From the NCBI GenBank assembly GCA_052147395.1, contig JBKQKS010000266.1, forward strand, positions 1 through 22,205: a stretch of DNA of 22,205 bases, read 5' to 3'. This DNA comes from Roseiarcus sp052147395 (lineage in GTDB: Bacteria > Pseudomonadota > Alphaproteobacteria > Rhizobiales > Beijerinckiaceae). The notes below the pieces were generated by a model. The model made no database searches. It was given only the letters and a program-made list of their open reading frames with translations, and was not told where the DNA came from. Below are positions 6,716 to 15,190 of the stretch, in pieces (the stretch's first letter is position 1; each line of letters opens with the position of its first letter). The position numbers and the translations under genes were made by a program.

Positions 6716-8164
6716 ATGCTGTTGCGCCATACGTCTCAGTACATGATCTCGAGCGCCATCGCCGCAGCGCTCGGGTTCCTGAGCGCCGCCGTGTTCACGC
6801 GGCTGCTCACGCCTAGCGACTATGGCGTCTATGTCGTCGGTTTCAGCATGGCCAATTTCATTTCGGCCGTGGCGTTCGGCTGGGTCCGCTATTCGGCGAT
6901 GCGCTTCGAGTCGGAGGGCGAGAAGGCCGACGTGCGCATGACGACACTCGCCGCCTATGTTCTGTCGGCGATTAGCGCGCCGATCATCCTGCTCATCGTG
7001 CGGTCTTTCTCCGATGTGAGCTGGTCGCGCGCGGCGCTCGCCGTGGCGCTCTCGCTGGGCTTGAGCCTGTTCGAGCTCGGGCAGGAGCTTTTGCGTTCGC
7101 GGCTGCGGGTTCGCGCCTTCCTGATCGGCTCGGCGCTCAGATCGGCGCTGGCGTTCGGCTTTTGCATCGCGATCGCCAAGCTCGGCGGCGGCGGCCCCGG
7201 CCAGCTCGCCGGCGCGGCGCTCGCCTATTTCGTCACCGCCGCCCTATCCGGGCGCGAAATCTGGCGCGGTCCGCGCGCGCCGATCGACCCGCGGAAGCTC
7301 GAGCTGTTTTTCTGGCTCGGCCTCTCGGTGACCGCAACCGGTATCCTGCTCACCTGCCAGGCGGCCTTCGATCGGCTGTTCATCGCCTGGCGGTTCGGCG
7401 ACATCGAAGCGGGGCTCTACGGCGCTTCCGCCGACGTCGTGAGACAGATCGTCCTCATTCCCGCCGGCAGCGTCGCCGCCGCGGCCTTTCCGCTCACGGT
7501 GCGGGCCTTTGCGACCGGATCCGCAGAGGACACGCGCCGTCAGCTCGAGCGCTCCGGGGAGCTTCTGCTCGCCGTGCTGGCGCCGGCGTCCATCGGCCTC
7601 GCGCTCACCGCGCCCTATCTGGTTTCTTTCCTCCTCGGCCCGAACTTCCGCGAGACGGCGCGGGCGGTGATGCCGATCCTCGCCTTTGCCTGGCTGTTCC
7701 AGTCGATCTCGCAGAGCTACATTCACCTGAGCTTCCACCTGTCGATGAAGCAGGTCCTGTCGATGCCGCACGGGCTCGCGGCGCTGATCTGCAACGGGCT
7801 TCTGCTATGGCCGCTGACCACGCATTTCGGCTTCGTCGGCGCTGCCTGGTCGCTGCTGATCTCGGAGATCGTCGGCGCCGCCGCCGGCTATGCGCTGACC
7901 TTCCGCTCCTATCCGCTGCCACTGCTGCTGACGCCGATCCGCCGCATCGGCACGGCATGCGGCTGGATGACGGTCGCGGTAATGGGGCTCGAACGCCTAA
8001 TGCCGCATTATTCGGCCGCAGCGTTCGTCGTGCTCGCGCTGGTCGGCGCCGCAATCTACGTTGTCGTCGGCCTTGCGCTCGACATCTGCGAGTTCAGGAC
8101 GGCGATCGCCCGCGCGCTGGACGAGTCCCGGCGGGGCGGCTGGCTGCGCCGCTTCGCCTTTTGA
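6716..8164 (+). CDS. Oligosaccharide flippase (Wzx/MOP superfamily)
   Basis: A 482-residue integral membrane protein with about 12-14 predicted helices. It begins with the pattern common in polysaccharide exporters of the MOP superfamily: a short amphipathic start, a first helix near 10-28, then FTRLLTPSDYGVYVVGFSM at 27-45. Paired helices around residues 285-440 complete the fold. Members turn undecaprenyl-linked repeat units from the inner to the outer face of the cytoplasmic membrane before polymerisation. ATG 6716 has GGGAG 9 nt ahead. It lies 36 bp behind the GH10 gene and is followed by a possible terminator at 8201-8229. No Wzy polymerase or initiating sugar-phosphate transferase lies in this window, so the locus is incomplete here or dispersed. 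Confidence 0.92.
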   Translation: MLLRHTSQYMISSAIAAALGFLSAAVFTRLLTPSDYGVYVVGFSMANFISAVAFGWVRYSAMRFESEGEKADVRMTTLAAYVLSAISAPIILLIVRSFSDVSWSRAALAVALSLGLSLFELGQELLRSRLRVRAFLIGSALRSALAFGFCIAIAKLGGGGPGQLAGAALAYFVTAALSGREIWRGPRAPIDPRKLELFFWLGLSVTATGILLTCQAAFDRLFIAWRFGDIEAGLYGASADVVRQIVLIPAGSVAAAAFPLTVRAFATGSAEDTRRQLERSGELLLAVLAPASIGLALTAPYLVSFLLGPNFRETARAVMPILAFAWLFQSISQSYIHLSFHLSMKQVLSMPHGLAALICNGLLLWPLTTHFGFVGAAWSLLISEIVGAAAGYALTFRSYPLPLLLTPIRRIGTACGWMTVAVMGLERLMPHYSAAAFVVLALVGAAIYVVVGLALDICEFRTAIARALDESRRGGWLRRFAF

Positions 8165-8200
8165 GTTTCGAGTAATATCGAGGAAGGGCGCGGTAGCACT

Positions 8201-8229
8201 GGGGCTTGGTCAACAGCCCCGTTTCCTTT
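8201..8229 (+). terminator. Possible rho-independent terminator after the flippase
   Basis: GGGGCT (8201-8206) and AGCCCC (8215-8220) form a 6-bp stem with an 8-nt loop, followed by G, TTT, CC and TTT. It begins 37 bp past the flippase stop codon. The tract is interrupted by two C, so efficiency is uncertain. The same hairpin could instead belong to the 3' end of the intron-like element that lies on the opposite strand. Confidence 0.42.
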
Positions 8230-8239
8230 CCCCGTTCAT

Positions 8240-8301
8240 CTCCAGGACCCACGCGGAGCGTTCGTCCGAGACCGGACGTGCGGATTTCCCGCATCTGGCC
8301 G
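8240..8301 (-). mobile_element. Group II intron 3'-end remnant (domains V/VI-like)
   Basis: Read on the minus strand, 8301 to 8270 folds like intron domain V: a lower helix GGCCAGA against TCCGGTC with one A-C mismatch, an upper helix TGCGG against CCGCA, a GAAAT loop, and a CG two-base bulge on the 3' side, where domain V has its bulge. Directly after it, 8270 to 8240 forms a nested hairpin (CTC/GAG, GGAC/GTCC, ACGC/GCGT) placed like domain VI. Against it: the 5' catalytic triad reads GGC rather than AGC, the loop is not a clean GNRA tetraloop, no bulged branch-point A is clear, and no reverse transcriptase remains. A dead fragment is the best reading. Confidence 0.38.
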
Positions 8302-8697
8302 CAACATGCCAAACACCCGCTGGCGAGCCGCCCTGGATCTCAACCTCGTTCTCGAAATACCAAACGTTTCTCGAGACCTGAACAGCCCGGCCAATCGATC
8401 TTCGAGTTCACACTTTATCCGAAGTCGGGTGTGGACGATTGTTCGCAAGCCGTCAATGACAGCTTCGATGCCTTCCGACACGACTACAACCTCGGCGGCC
8501 GTCCACAACATCGCCCACCGCGCCGCGGCAGCCACCGTCGCCAACGGATGCCCGATAATTCCGGGGAAAAACTTTCCCTATTGCACCCGACATTCCTTCA
8601 ATAATCTGTTAAAGTTAACGATTTTTATGTTGCCAAACCCTCGAGGGCCCCGCCCTGTTGGCGCGCAAACTGTCGAAACTCCAACGCTCGGAGCCAC

Positions 8698-8714
8698 AAA
8701 AAAGCACTTTGTGC
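8698..8714 (-). terminator. Short hairpin with T tract, minus strand
   Basis: On the minus strand GCAC-AAA-GTGC is followed directly by six T. It lies one base past a TAG (8716-8718) that closes a protein-like stretch of about 40 codons. The four-pair stem is weak, extended only by G-T and A-T pairs. It suggests that a transcript on this strand once ended here. Confidence 0.28.
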
Positions 8715-9188
8715 CCTATCCACCCTCTATTAAGATATCAATTCCCTCGAGTCCGATGACCATCATTTTAAGATCTCGTGCATCGAATCCCCGGCCGTCC
8801 ATGCCAGGGAGCGTGTCCAAAGCAACGTCCAACTGGGCTCAGCATCTTCTCGACCGCTGAAACGCCTCAGCTCTGGTCTGCAATCTCGGACCGATGAACA
8901 AGCTGCCCGAGACGCTGATCGCCAAGTCGCAGGCCGCCCAACGCTTCGTCCTCGACGCCTCCGTCAGGCACACCTGCAAAAGGGAACGGCGCGCTGAACG
9001 CCCTTCCGCGCCGACGTCTTCGCGCGCCTTCCAGGAACCCGCCGATCGGCGGCCGATCGATCGCAGCCTTGAAACGCTCTTCGAACACAACTTCGACGGC
9101 CGCATTATCGACATTGTCGGCCGCGCCGCATCTCCAGCCGGTTGGAGCGTCGATCCGACCATCTCTCCTTCCGTGCGCGTATCCAGCA

Positions 9189-10088
9189 TCAAAGCGTCGG
9201 CCCGGTCGGCGCGATAGGCTCGACCTGGCCGCGGAGCTCCGGCGCGAGCCGCCACAGCGCCGCGCCGAGCACGAAGGCGCCGCCGATCAACGTCGGCCGA
9301 TCCGGAATTTCGCCGAACACGATGAGCACCCACAGGGGCCCCAGCACGACGTCGAGCATCGCGATGAGCGAGGCTTCGGCGGCGGGCAGGTATTTGGCGC
9401 CCTCCATGAACAGCGCGAAGCCGAAGGTGATCGTTGAGATACCGAACAGGAACAACACGCCGAGGTCGGTCAGGCTCATCGCCAAGGACTTCGTCGTCAC
9501 GAAACCGAAACCGGAGGCGACGAGGGCGCCCAGCGCATTGATCGGCGCCACGGGCAGCCGGGAAAACCGCCGCTGCAATACGACGAGCATGGCGAAAGTC
9601 GCTGTCATCAGGAATGAGATCGCCTGACCGAGGAGCCGGCCTTCGCCCAGCCCGCCGGCGACCATCACGACGATGCCGACGAGCGCGAGGCTAGAGGCGA
9701 TCATCGTGTGTCGGGTCGGCCACTCCTCGAGCGCCAGCAACGCGAGGCCGGCCGCGACGAACGGCAGCGTTGCGTAGATCACCATCACGTCGGCCACGGT
9801 CGTCGTCATCAGCGCGACGATATAGGACGAGATCGCGGTCGCCGACAAAAGGACGACCAGCGGCGCCAAGGGCGTAACCAGCGAGCGCGCCTCGAATTTC
9901 GCTTTCCGCCAGTCGTGCGCCGCCAGCAGCACGCCGAACAAGCCGCCGAACCCGGCGCGCGCACAGAGCACCGCGCCGAAGTCGAGATGCGGGGTCAGTC
10001 TCGTGAACAGGCCCGCGAGACTCCACAAAAACGTCGCGGCGAGCACGAGCACGAGCCCGCGTCGCCGCAACGATGTCGGATCCGACAT
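9189..10088 (-). CDS. EamA/DMT-family transporter
   Basis: A 299-residue inner-membrane protein with about ten hydrophobic helices in two halves, the duplicated EamA (drug/metabolite transporter) layout. The first half starts GLVLVLAATFLWSLAGLFTR near residues 11-30 and the second near 150. Members export amino acids, metabolites or drugs; the substrate cannot be read here. A start six codons earlier (10106) is in frame, but the ATG at 10088 has a G-rich ribosome site 5 nt ahead and a better distance to the first helix. It lies 54 bp behind the hydroxylase/desaturase gene on the same strand and may be co-transcribed with it. Confidence 0.9.
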   Translation of the reverse strand: MSDPTSLRRRGLVLVLAATFLWSLAGLFTRLTPHLDFGAVLCARAGFGGLFGVLLAAHDWRKAKFEARSLVTPLAPLVVLLSATAISSYIVALMTTTVADVMVIYATLPFVAAGLALLALEEWPTRHTMIASSLALVGIVVMVAGGLGEGRLLGQAISFLMTATFAMLVVLQRRFSRLPVAPINALGALVASGFGFVTTKSLAMSLTDLGVLFLFGISTITFGFALFMEGAKYLPAAEASLIAMLDVVLGPLWVLIVFGEIPDRPTLIGGAFVLGAALWRLAPELRGQVEPIAPTGPTL

Positions 10089-10142
10089 GAGAACCCCCGT
10101 TACCATCGCCTAATGGCCACGGGGGCGAGAGGCAAGATCGGA

Positions 10143-11156
10143 TCAGCCGCCGCCGGTCGGCGTTGCAATGCCGGGCTGCTGGCGCCACGGCAGCAGATGT
10201 TCGGCCGAGTGGACGAAGGGCCGCGCGAACACGCGCCAAACCGTGTCGAAGTCGCCGTGGCTCTCGCCGACGCCGAAGGTGATCGGTTGCTTCTTCTTGT
10301 CCGGGTTCGGGATCACCAGCGTGCCGAACAGCCAGTCCCACACCGCGAGCGCGAAGCCGAGGTTCTTGTCCCAATGATCGGGGTGGTCCGAATGGTGGAG
10401 CTGGTGATGCGCCGGGCTCTGGAACAGCCGGCCGGCGACGCCGGTGAACGCCCACCAGATGTGAGTGTGACGCAGGTGGCCCCAGGTCATCATGAACAGC
10501 AGCAAAATCAGGTTGGCGTTGAGCAGCGTGAACGAATGCCCTCCCGGCCCGAAGACATAAGTGAGCGCGCCGAGCGTCGCGCCGGTCGAGATCCCGATTA
10601 GATTGACGAACGCGAGGATCTCGATCGGATGCTGGCGCAGCTCGGTCAACGACGTCATCACCTCGGCCGAATGGTGCACCTTGTGGAATTCCCACAGGAA
10701 CGCATAGCGGTGGAAGAGGTAATGGCCGAACCAGTAGGCGAGCTCGTAGGCGAGCAGGATGAGAACGCTGGCGAGGCTCATGGACAGCCACAGCGGCCAC
10801 GGGGTCGGCGCATGCTCGCCCAAGAGGCTCGTCAGCCCGCCTATCGTGATGTCGCGCACCCAGACGCCGCTGATCGCCAGCCACATGTAAGTGCCGCCGA
10901 TCACCGCCCCGTTGAGGAGCCACAGCCGCATGTCCATGAAGGTCGAGCGGTGCAACAGGATCTTGCGTGGGAACATCCACGCGACGAACGCGCTAAAGCC
11001 ATAGTCGAGTCCGGCGGCGCGACGGCGATGGACGAAATACCCCCAGGCGACCAGCAGCGTACAGGCCAACGAGGGCAGGCCATAGGGACCGCCCGGCTGG
11101 AAATTGGCTTCTGCGTAATGAAGATCATCGGTCAGCAGTTTCTGGATGAACTCCAT
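10143..11156 (-). CDS. Fatty acid hydroxylase/sterol desaturase family protein
   Basis: A 337-residue membrane di-iron enzyme. The histidine clusters that bind the metals are HYLFH (145-149), HKVHH (158-162), HLRHTH (227-232) and HHQLHH (250-255), set among four or more membrane helices. Family members use oxygen to hydroxylate or desaturate sterols, fatty acids or carotenoid-like lipids at the cytosolic membrane face. The substrate is not evident. ATG 11156 is chosen over an in-frame ATG 15 codons upstream because AAAGGAG stands 7 nt ahead of it. The upstream xylulokinase gene ends 93 bp away on the same strand; the EamA gene follows after 54 bp. A metabolic link among the three is not obvious. 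Confidence 0.92.
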   Translation of the reverse strand: MEFIQKLLTDDLHYAEANFQPGGPYGLPSLACTLLVAWGYFVHRRRAAGLDYGFSAFVAWMFPRKILLHRSTFMDMRLWLLNGAVIGGTYMWLAISGVWVRDITIGGLTSLLGEHAPTPWPLWLSMSLASVLILLAYELAYWFGHYLFHRYAFLWEFHKVHHSAEVMTSLTELRQHPIEILAFVNLIGISTGATLGALTYVFGPGGHSFTLLNANLILLLFMMTWGHLRHTHIWWAFTGVAGRLFQSPAHHQLHHSDHPDHWDKNLGFALAVWDWLFGTLVIPNPDKKKQPITFGVGESHGDFDTVWRVFARPFVHSAEHLLPWRQQPGIATPTGGG

Positions 11157-11249
11157 GACCCAACTCCTTTCGTGCAAGGGCGCCCCGAGGTTAGGCCGCA
11201 CCGGCTTCAGAAAGGGTAAATGCGAGCGTCCGGAAATGTTGTCAGGCGA

Positions 11250-12746
11250 TCAGCGCGTCGACTTTTCTACCTCGTAAAGTGCGCGATAGCGCCGCAGTCT
11301 CGGCCGCAGCGCTTCGGCGCGCTCGGACTCGGGCGCGAAGTGGCGGTGGGTCGGCGGGCGCCGGCAAACACTGCGGATGTCGCCGGCCCCGGCGGCGAGC
11401 ATGCCGAGCCGCGCTGCGCCGAACGCCGCGCCGGCTTCCGCCCCTGCCGCGACATCGATCGTCAGCCCGGTGGCGTCGGCGATGAACTGGCCCCAGAACC
11501 CGGAGCGCGCGCCGCCGCCGACCAGCAGCGGCCTCGTCGGCCGCGCCCCCGCCGCGTCGAGCACGTCGACGGCGTCGGCGAACGAGAACGCGACGCCCTC
11601 GAGCACTGCGTAAATGAAGGCTGCGCCGCCATGGGCCGCAGTGAGGCCGGCGATGAGGCCCGTCGCCTTGGGGTCGTTGTGCGGCGTGCGCTCGCCGTTG
11701 AGATAGGGCAGGAAAATCGGCGCATGCGCCACATCTTCCGCCGAGCGGGCAAAAACCTCGGCCGCGTCGACCGCGGCGCCGATCGCGGCGCCGCGGCCGA
11801 TCAGCTCGGCCGCCCAGGAGAGCGAGGCCGCCGCCGACAGCATCACCGACATGCCGTGCCAGCGTCCAGGCAGCGCATGGCAGAACGCATGCAGCGTGCG
11901 TTCCGGCAGGCTGACGTATTTGTCGGTGACCGAGAACACCACGCCCGAAGTGCCGAGCGAAACGAAACCCTCGCCCGGCTCGACTGCGCCGACACCCACG
12001 GCGGACGCCGCATTGTCGCCGCCGCCGCCGGCAATCGGGATTTTCTGCCCCTCGAGCCCCCACGCCTTCGCGATCTCCGGCGACAGGTAGGTCGAAACCT
12101 CGGAGCCTTCGACGAGCCGCGGCATGTGCGACAATGTCAGACCGCTCGCCGCGATGAGCGTCTCGTCCCAGCAGCGGCGCGCGATGTCGAGCCACAAAGT
12201 GCCCGCCGCGTCGGACATGTCGGAGACCGCTTCGCCGGACAGTTTCAGTCGCACGTAATCCTTCGGCAGTAGGATCAGCCGCGTCGCCGCGAACACGTCC
12301 GGCTCGTGCTTGGCGACCCACATCGCCTTTGGCGCGGTGAAGCCGGGCATCGCGAGGTTGCCCGCGCGGCGGCGGAAGTCGGGGACGTTGTGCTCGAGCT
12401 CTGTGCATTCGACGAACGAGCGGCCGTCGTTCCACAGGATCGCGGGCCTGAGCGGCTTGTCGTCGCCGCCGAGGAACGTCGCGCCATGCATCTGCCCGGA
12501 AAGCCCGATGCCGGCCAGCGCAGCGAAACCGTCCGGCGCGCGGCGGCGGATCGCGGCCACCGCCGCTTCGACGCCGTCGACCCAGTCTTCCGGGTTCTGT
12601 TCGCTCCACAGCAGCTGCGGTCGCGAGACCTCGAGCGCCGCCGACGCCTCCGCGACGACGCGCTGCTCCGTGTCGATCAACAGCGCCTTGACCGACGAGG
12701 TGCCGATATCGAGCCCGAGAAATGTAGCGTGCCCGCTGACCGTCAT
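11250..12746 (-). CDS. xylB: Xylulokinase
   Basis: A 498-residue FGGY-family sugar kinase that phosphorylates D-xylulose to xylulose 5-phosphate for the pentose phosphate pathway. Marks are the N-terminal phosphate-binding GLDIGTSSVK (11-20), GLSGQMHG (81-88), ILWNDGRS (103-110), IAGGGGDNAASAVG (238-251) with the catalytic Asp244, and GTSGVVFS near 269-276. GQMHG and the WNDGR motif are typical of xylulokinase rather than glycerol kinase or ribulokinase. ATG 12746 has GGGAGG 5 nt ahead; open frame upstream of it is ignored. No xylose isomerase, transporter or regulator lies nearby, so the gene is separated from the usual xyl operon. Length fits the family. Confidence 0.94.
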   Translation of the reverse strand: MTVSGHATFLGLDIGTSSVKALLIDTEQRVVAEASAALEVSRPQLLWSEQNPEDWVDGVEAAVAAIRRRAPDGFAALAGIGLSGQMHGATFLGGDDKPLRPAILWNDGRSFVECTELEHNVPDFRRRAGNLAMPGFTAPKAMWVAKHEPDVFAATRLILLPKDYVRLKLSGEAVSDMSDAAGTLWLDIARRCWDETLIAASGLTLSHMPRLVEGSEVSTYLSPEIAKAWGLEGQKIPIAGGGGDNAASAVGVGAVEPGEGFVSLGTSGVVFSVTDKYVSLPERTLHAFCHALPGRWHGMSVMLSAAASLSWAAELIGRGAAIGAAVDAAEVFARSAEDVAHAPIFLPYLNGERTPHNDPKATGLIAGLTAAHGGAAFIYAVLEGVAFSFADAVDVLDAAGARPTRPLLVGGGARSGFWGQFIADATGLTIDVAAGAEAGAAFGAARLGMLAAGAGDIRSVCRRPPTHRHFAPESERAEALRPRLRRYRALYEVEKSTR

Positions 12747-13237
12747 GTCCGCCTCCCTCGTCCTCTCCCGCTTCGCGTCACGCATCAGGATAGAGCGGCC
12801 ACGCAAATAGAAAAGAGGCCTGTGCGGGCGAACGACGCAAGGCGTGGCGTCGCCGGTGCGCCAAGGCAGCCTTGCGCCTCGTTTCGATCGCGGCCCCGAA
12901 CCGTCGCGGCGGCGATCTGACACCTGCCGTGCGAAGTCGACCCCGCACGACAAATCGAAAAGACGCGCGCCGGCGGTCGCCCGACCTCGTGAGCCGCCAA
13001 TTTGTGACTCCCAATGCGAGCACTAAAGGCGGCGGTTTGCGTAACGGCCCGGGAGTTCGCTACCTCGACGGAGAAGTGGAAAGGGATTCGCGCCTTCGTT
13101 GGCGTTAGAACGAAACACGCTTGTCGCGCCGAAGCGGCATGAGAGCCAACTTTGGACGTCGATCAGGGGTCGGCATTCCCCGCCACTCGAGAAGCCGTGC
13201 TCTCGCAAGGCGCCCGGCATTGGATTACCCGCGACCT
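12747..13237. other. Intergenic 490 bp, no gene recognised
   Basis: This stretch lies between the CDGSH-protein stop and the xylulokinase start, both on the minus strand. It should hold the xylulokinase promoter, but no clear -35/-10 pair is visible. A TTCGTT/AACGAA inverted repeat with an 8-nt gap lies at 13095-13114 without a T tract. Short frames on both strands (such as 12778-13023, minus) are arginine-rich and not protein-like. No tRNA or known RNA fold was recognised. Confidence 0.5.
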
Positions 13238-15190
13238 TCAGCTGCGAAACCTGACCCGCGCGTGGCTGCCGTCGCAAAATGGCTTGTTCGCCGAGGCCCC
13301 GCAGCGGCAGAGCCTGACCTGCTGCGCCTTGCGAAAAGTCCTGCCGGTTCCGCTGATCAGCTCCAGATTGCCGGTGACTGCGAGCGGGCCATTTGGCTGC
13401 GGGTTGATCGACACTTCGCCGCCGCGGGCGGCGAGCGGAGTGACGTCGCCGGTCGCCGGCTCGCCGGTGGCTACGAACTCGGCCGCCTTGTGAGAGCCGT
13501 CGCAATAGGGCTTGTTTTGCGATTGCCCGCATCGGCAGAGGGTGGCGCGATAGTTTATCGGCTGGCCGTCGATGATGAGCGCGCCGCGGAACGCCAGCGG
13601 GCCGTTCTCGCGGATCTGAATCAGGTTGACGGGCGGCGCCGACTCCTCCGGCCCGCCGTCCTTGCGACGATAGCGGATGGCGCCCGAGGGGCAGTTCTGC
13701 GCCACCGCCACGAGTCCTTCGGCGCTGGTCGCATCGTCGGGGGCGATCCACGGGCCCACGACATTCGCCTTGAACACGCCGGGCTGACCGAGCACGCAAA
13801 AGCGCGCATGAATGCAGCGTTCGGCTGCGAATTCGATGACGATATCGCGACCCTCGGCCGTCTCGACTCCCTGCGCCTGGCTTTGCGTGGCGACGTCCGG
13901 CTCGGTCGCGGTCGCCTGGCCGCCTTGGCTCTGCGACGGTGATTTTTGCGCTCGCATCCCATCCAGGCGATCGGCCAGCCGGGCGAGCGTCGCCGCGCAT
14001 TCGGCGCCGATCTGCGACCCGTCCAGAATGCGCTTGGCCCCGTCCGCCAGCTGACGCAGGCGCTCGCCGAGTACGACGACGGCGCTCTCGCCTTCCGGCA
14101 ACGGCGCGACGTCGCGCAGCATCGCGAAGCTCATCCCGGCCCGCAATCCCGGTGCGGCGGGCGAGGCGGGCAGCTGGGTCAGGTATCTTGCGATCGGCGC
14201 GAACGCGAACATGCCGTCGATCGCCGTGTCGATGAAGGCGCGCTTCAGAGGGGGTTCCCGCTCCGCAAAGCCCTGTGCCAGCGAACGCAGCATGGCGCCG
14301 TAGATCGCGTTGGCGAGATCGAGGACGGCCGCGGCGATGGGATCGTCGATGAGCGTCTTGCCTTCCGGCGAAGGCGGCTTGCGCATGACCGGGTTGGGGG
14401 CGACCGCGCGGCTCGGATCGAAGTCTGCGCTCGCAGCGAGAAAGCCTTCGTAGGCGTCGCGGATCGCGACAAAGCGGCGATAGTGCGAGTATTCGACATC
14501 GGCCGGCGAACCTTCGCCCTGTTCGACGATGGTGTCGAGCGCCCTGAGCGCGCTCGCCTCGTCGGTCACCGCGACTAGACCGGGCAGGCTCACGAGGTCG
14601 GGTCCAACCTGCAGCGCTGGGTCGCCGACGAAGATGGCGGCCTCGCCATGGTCGCCGCACATCGCCTCGATCGCCCGGCGAATCGATCGATAGAGATGGC
14701 CGACGGCGGCGTAATCCTGCGCGCTCGGCATCAAGCGTCCGGCGCCCATGTCGCGGACATAAGCAGCGTCGAAATGGTTGAAGCCCGCGCCGTCGGCGAT
14801 TTCGACGCCCTCGGGGCGTTCGAGATAGATGAAATGGTCGAGTGTCGCGCGATCGAAGCGGCGCAATTCAACAATGACGCCCGAGGGGTGGTAGCCGCGC
14901 GCCACCGGGAAATTCGGGCGTCCGAAATGCGGACTGCCGCCGATCGCGAGCGTGAGATTGGCGACCAGCGCCAGATGGGTCATTTCCTCGACGGCGACGC
15001 CGACGATGGCGCGGCGCCAAGCGCCCACCTCGGCCGCCTGCGGCCCCGTCAGCGCGTCCGTTTCGTCCTTCAATCCAGAGGCCGCGAACAGATAGCAGCA
15101 CATGAGATTGTGCTCGATCTCCGCGGCCTCGGCCAAGAGGTAGATGAGTTCCTCTCGGCTGCCAACGTGAATATCCGGCTCTGCCGTCAC
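13238..15190 (-). CDS. Ferritin-like / Fer4_19 / double CDGSH iron-sulfur protein
   Basis: A 650-residue cytosolic fusion. Residues about 10-245 form a ferritin-like domain of the kind found in VioB (iminophenyl-pyruvate dimer synthase), with EIEH at 24-27 and VEEMTH at 67-72 as likely metal ligands. Helical sequence follows to about 412, then a Gln/Ser-rich linker (415-442). Residues 450-508 are a Fer4_19 ferredoxin-like domain (Cys459, Cys465, Cys500). Two CDGSH [2Fe-2S] sites end the protein: Cys552, Cys554, Cys563, His567 and Cys628, Cys630, Cys639, His643. All eight CDGSH ligands are intact. The reaction is unknown; redox or iron handling is likely. The GTG at 15190 has GGAGGGG 4 nt ahead; an ATG ten codons earlier (15220) has no ribosome site. 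Confidence 0.88.
   Translation of the reverse strand: MTAEPDIHVGSREELIYLLAEAAEIEHNLMCCYLFAASGLKDETDALTGPQAAEVGAWRRAIVGVAVEEMTHLALVANLTLAIGGSPHFGRPNFPVARGYHPSGVIVELRRFDRATLDHFIYLERPEGVEIADGAGFNHFDAAYVRDMGAGRLMPSAQDYAAVGHLYRSIRRAIEAMCGDHGEAAIFVGDPALQVGPDLVSLPGLVAVTDEASALRALDTIVEQGEGSPADVEYSHYRRFVAIRDAYEGFLAASADFDPSRAVAPNPVMRKPPSPEGKTLIDDPIAAAVLDLANAIYGAMLRSLAQGFAEREPPLKRAFIDTAIDGMFAFAPIARYLTQLPASPAAPGLRAGMSFAMLRDVAPLPEGESAVVVLGERLRQLADGAKRILDGSQIGAECAATLARLADRLDGMRAQKSPSQSQGGQATATEPDVATQSQAQGVETAEGRDIVIEFAAERCIHARFCVLGQPGVFKANVVGPWIAPDDATSAEGLVAVAQNCPSGAIRYRRKDGGPEESAPPVNLIQIRENGPLAFRGALIIDGQPINYRATLCRCGQSQNKPYCDGSHKAAEFVATGEPATGDVTPLAARGGEVSINPQPNGPLAVTGNLELISGTGRTFRKAQQVRLCRCGASANKPFCDGSHARVRFRS

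Larger units (their letters stand above)
8165..9188. other. Gene-poor kilobase with remnant-like content
   Basis: About 1 kb between the flippase and the EamA stop has no gene I can support. Plus-strand frames at 8306-8860 and 8894-9217 are open but their residues look like an antisense reading. On the minus strand several short stretches look more protein-like but do not join in one frame: one ending at 8867, one of about 40 codons (8716-8838) ending just before a possible terminator, and one ending at 8236. Roughly 8590-8800 is visibly richer in A and T than the flanks. A group II intron-like fold sits at 8240-8301. Together this suggests decayed or foreign DNA. Confidence 0.55.

Noticed and set aside
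8306..8860. 184-codon plus-strand frame in the gene-poor kilobase
   Set aside because: Serine-, proline- and arginine-rich with no domain, no ribosome site, and it crosses the intron-like and AT-rich segments.
8894..9217. 107-codon plus-strand frame before the EamA gene
   Set aside because: No recognisable motif and it runs into the EamA coding region on the other strand; not strong enough to call.
13095..13114. TTCGTT/AACGAA inverted repeat as a terminator of the CDGSH gene
   Set aside because: It lies more than 120 bp past the stop and has no T tract on either strand.
13023..14660. 545-codon minus-strand frame overlapping the CDGSH protein
   Set aside because: Out of frame with the CDGSH and Fer4_19 motifs and very rich in arginine; a shadow.
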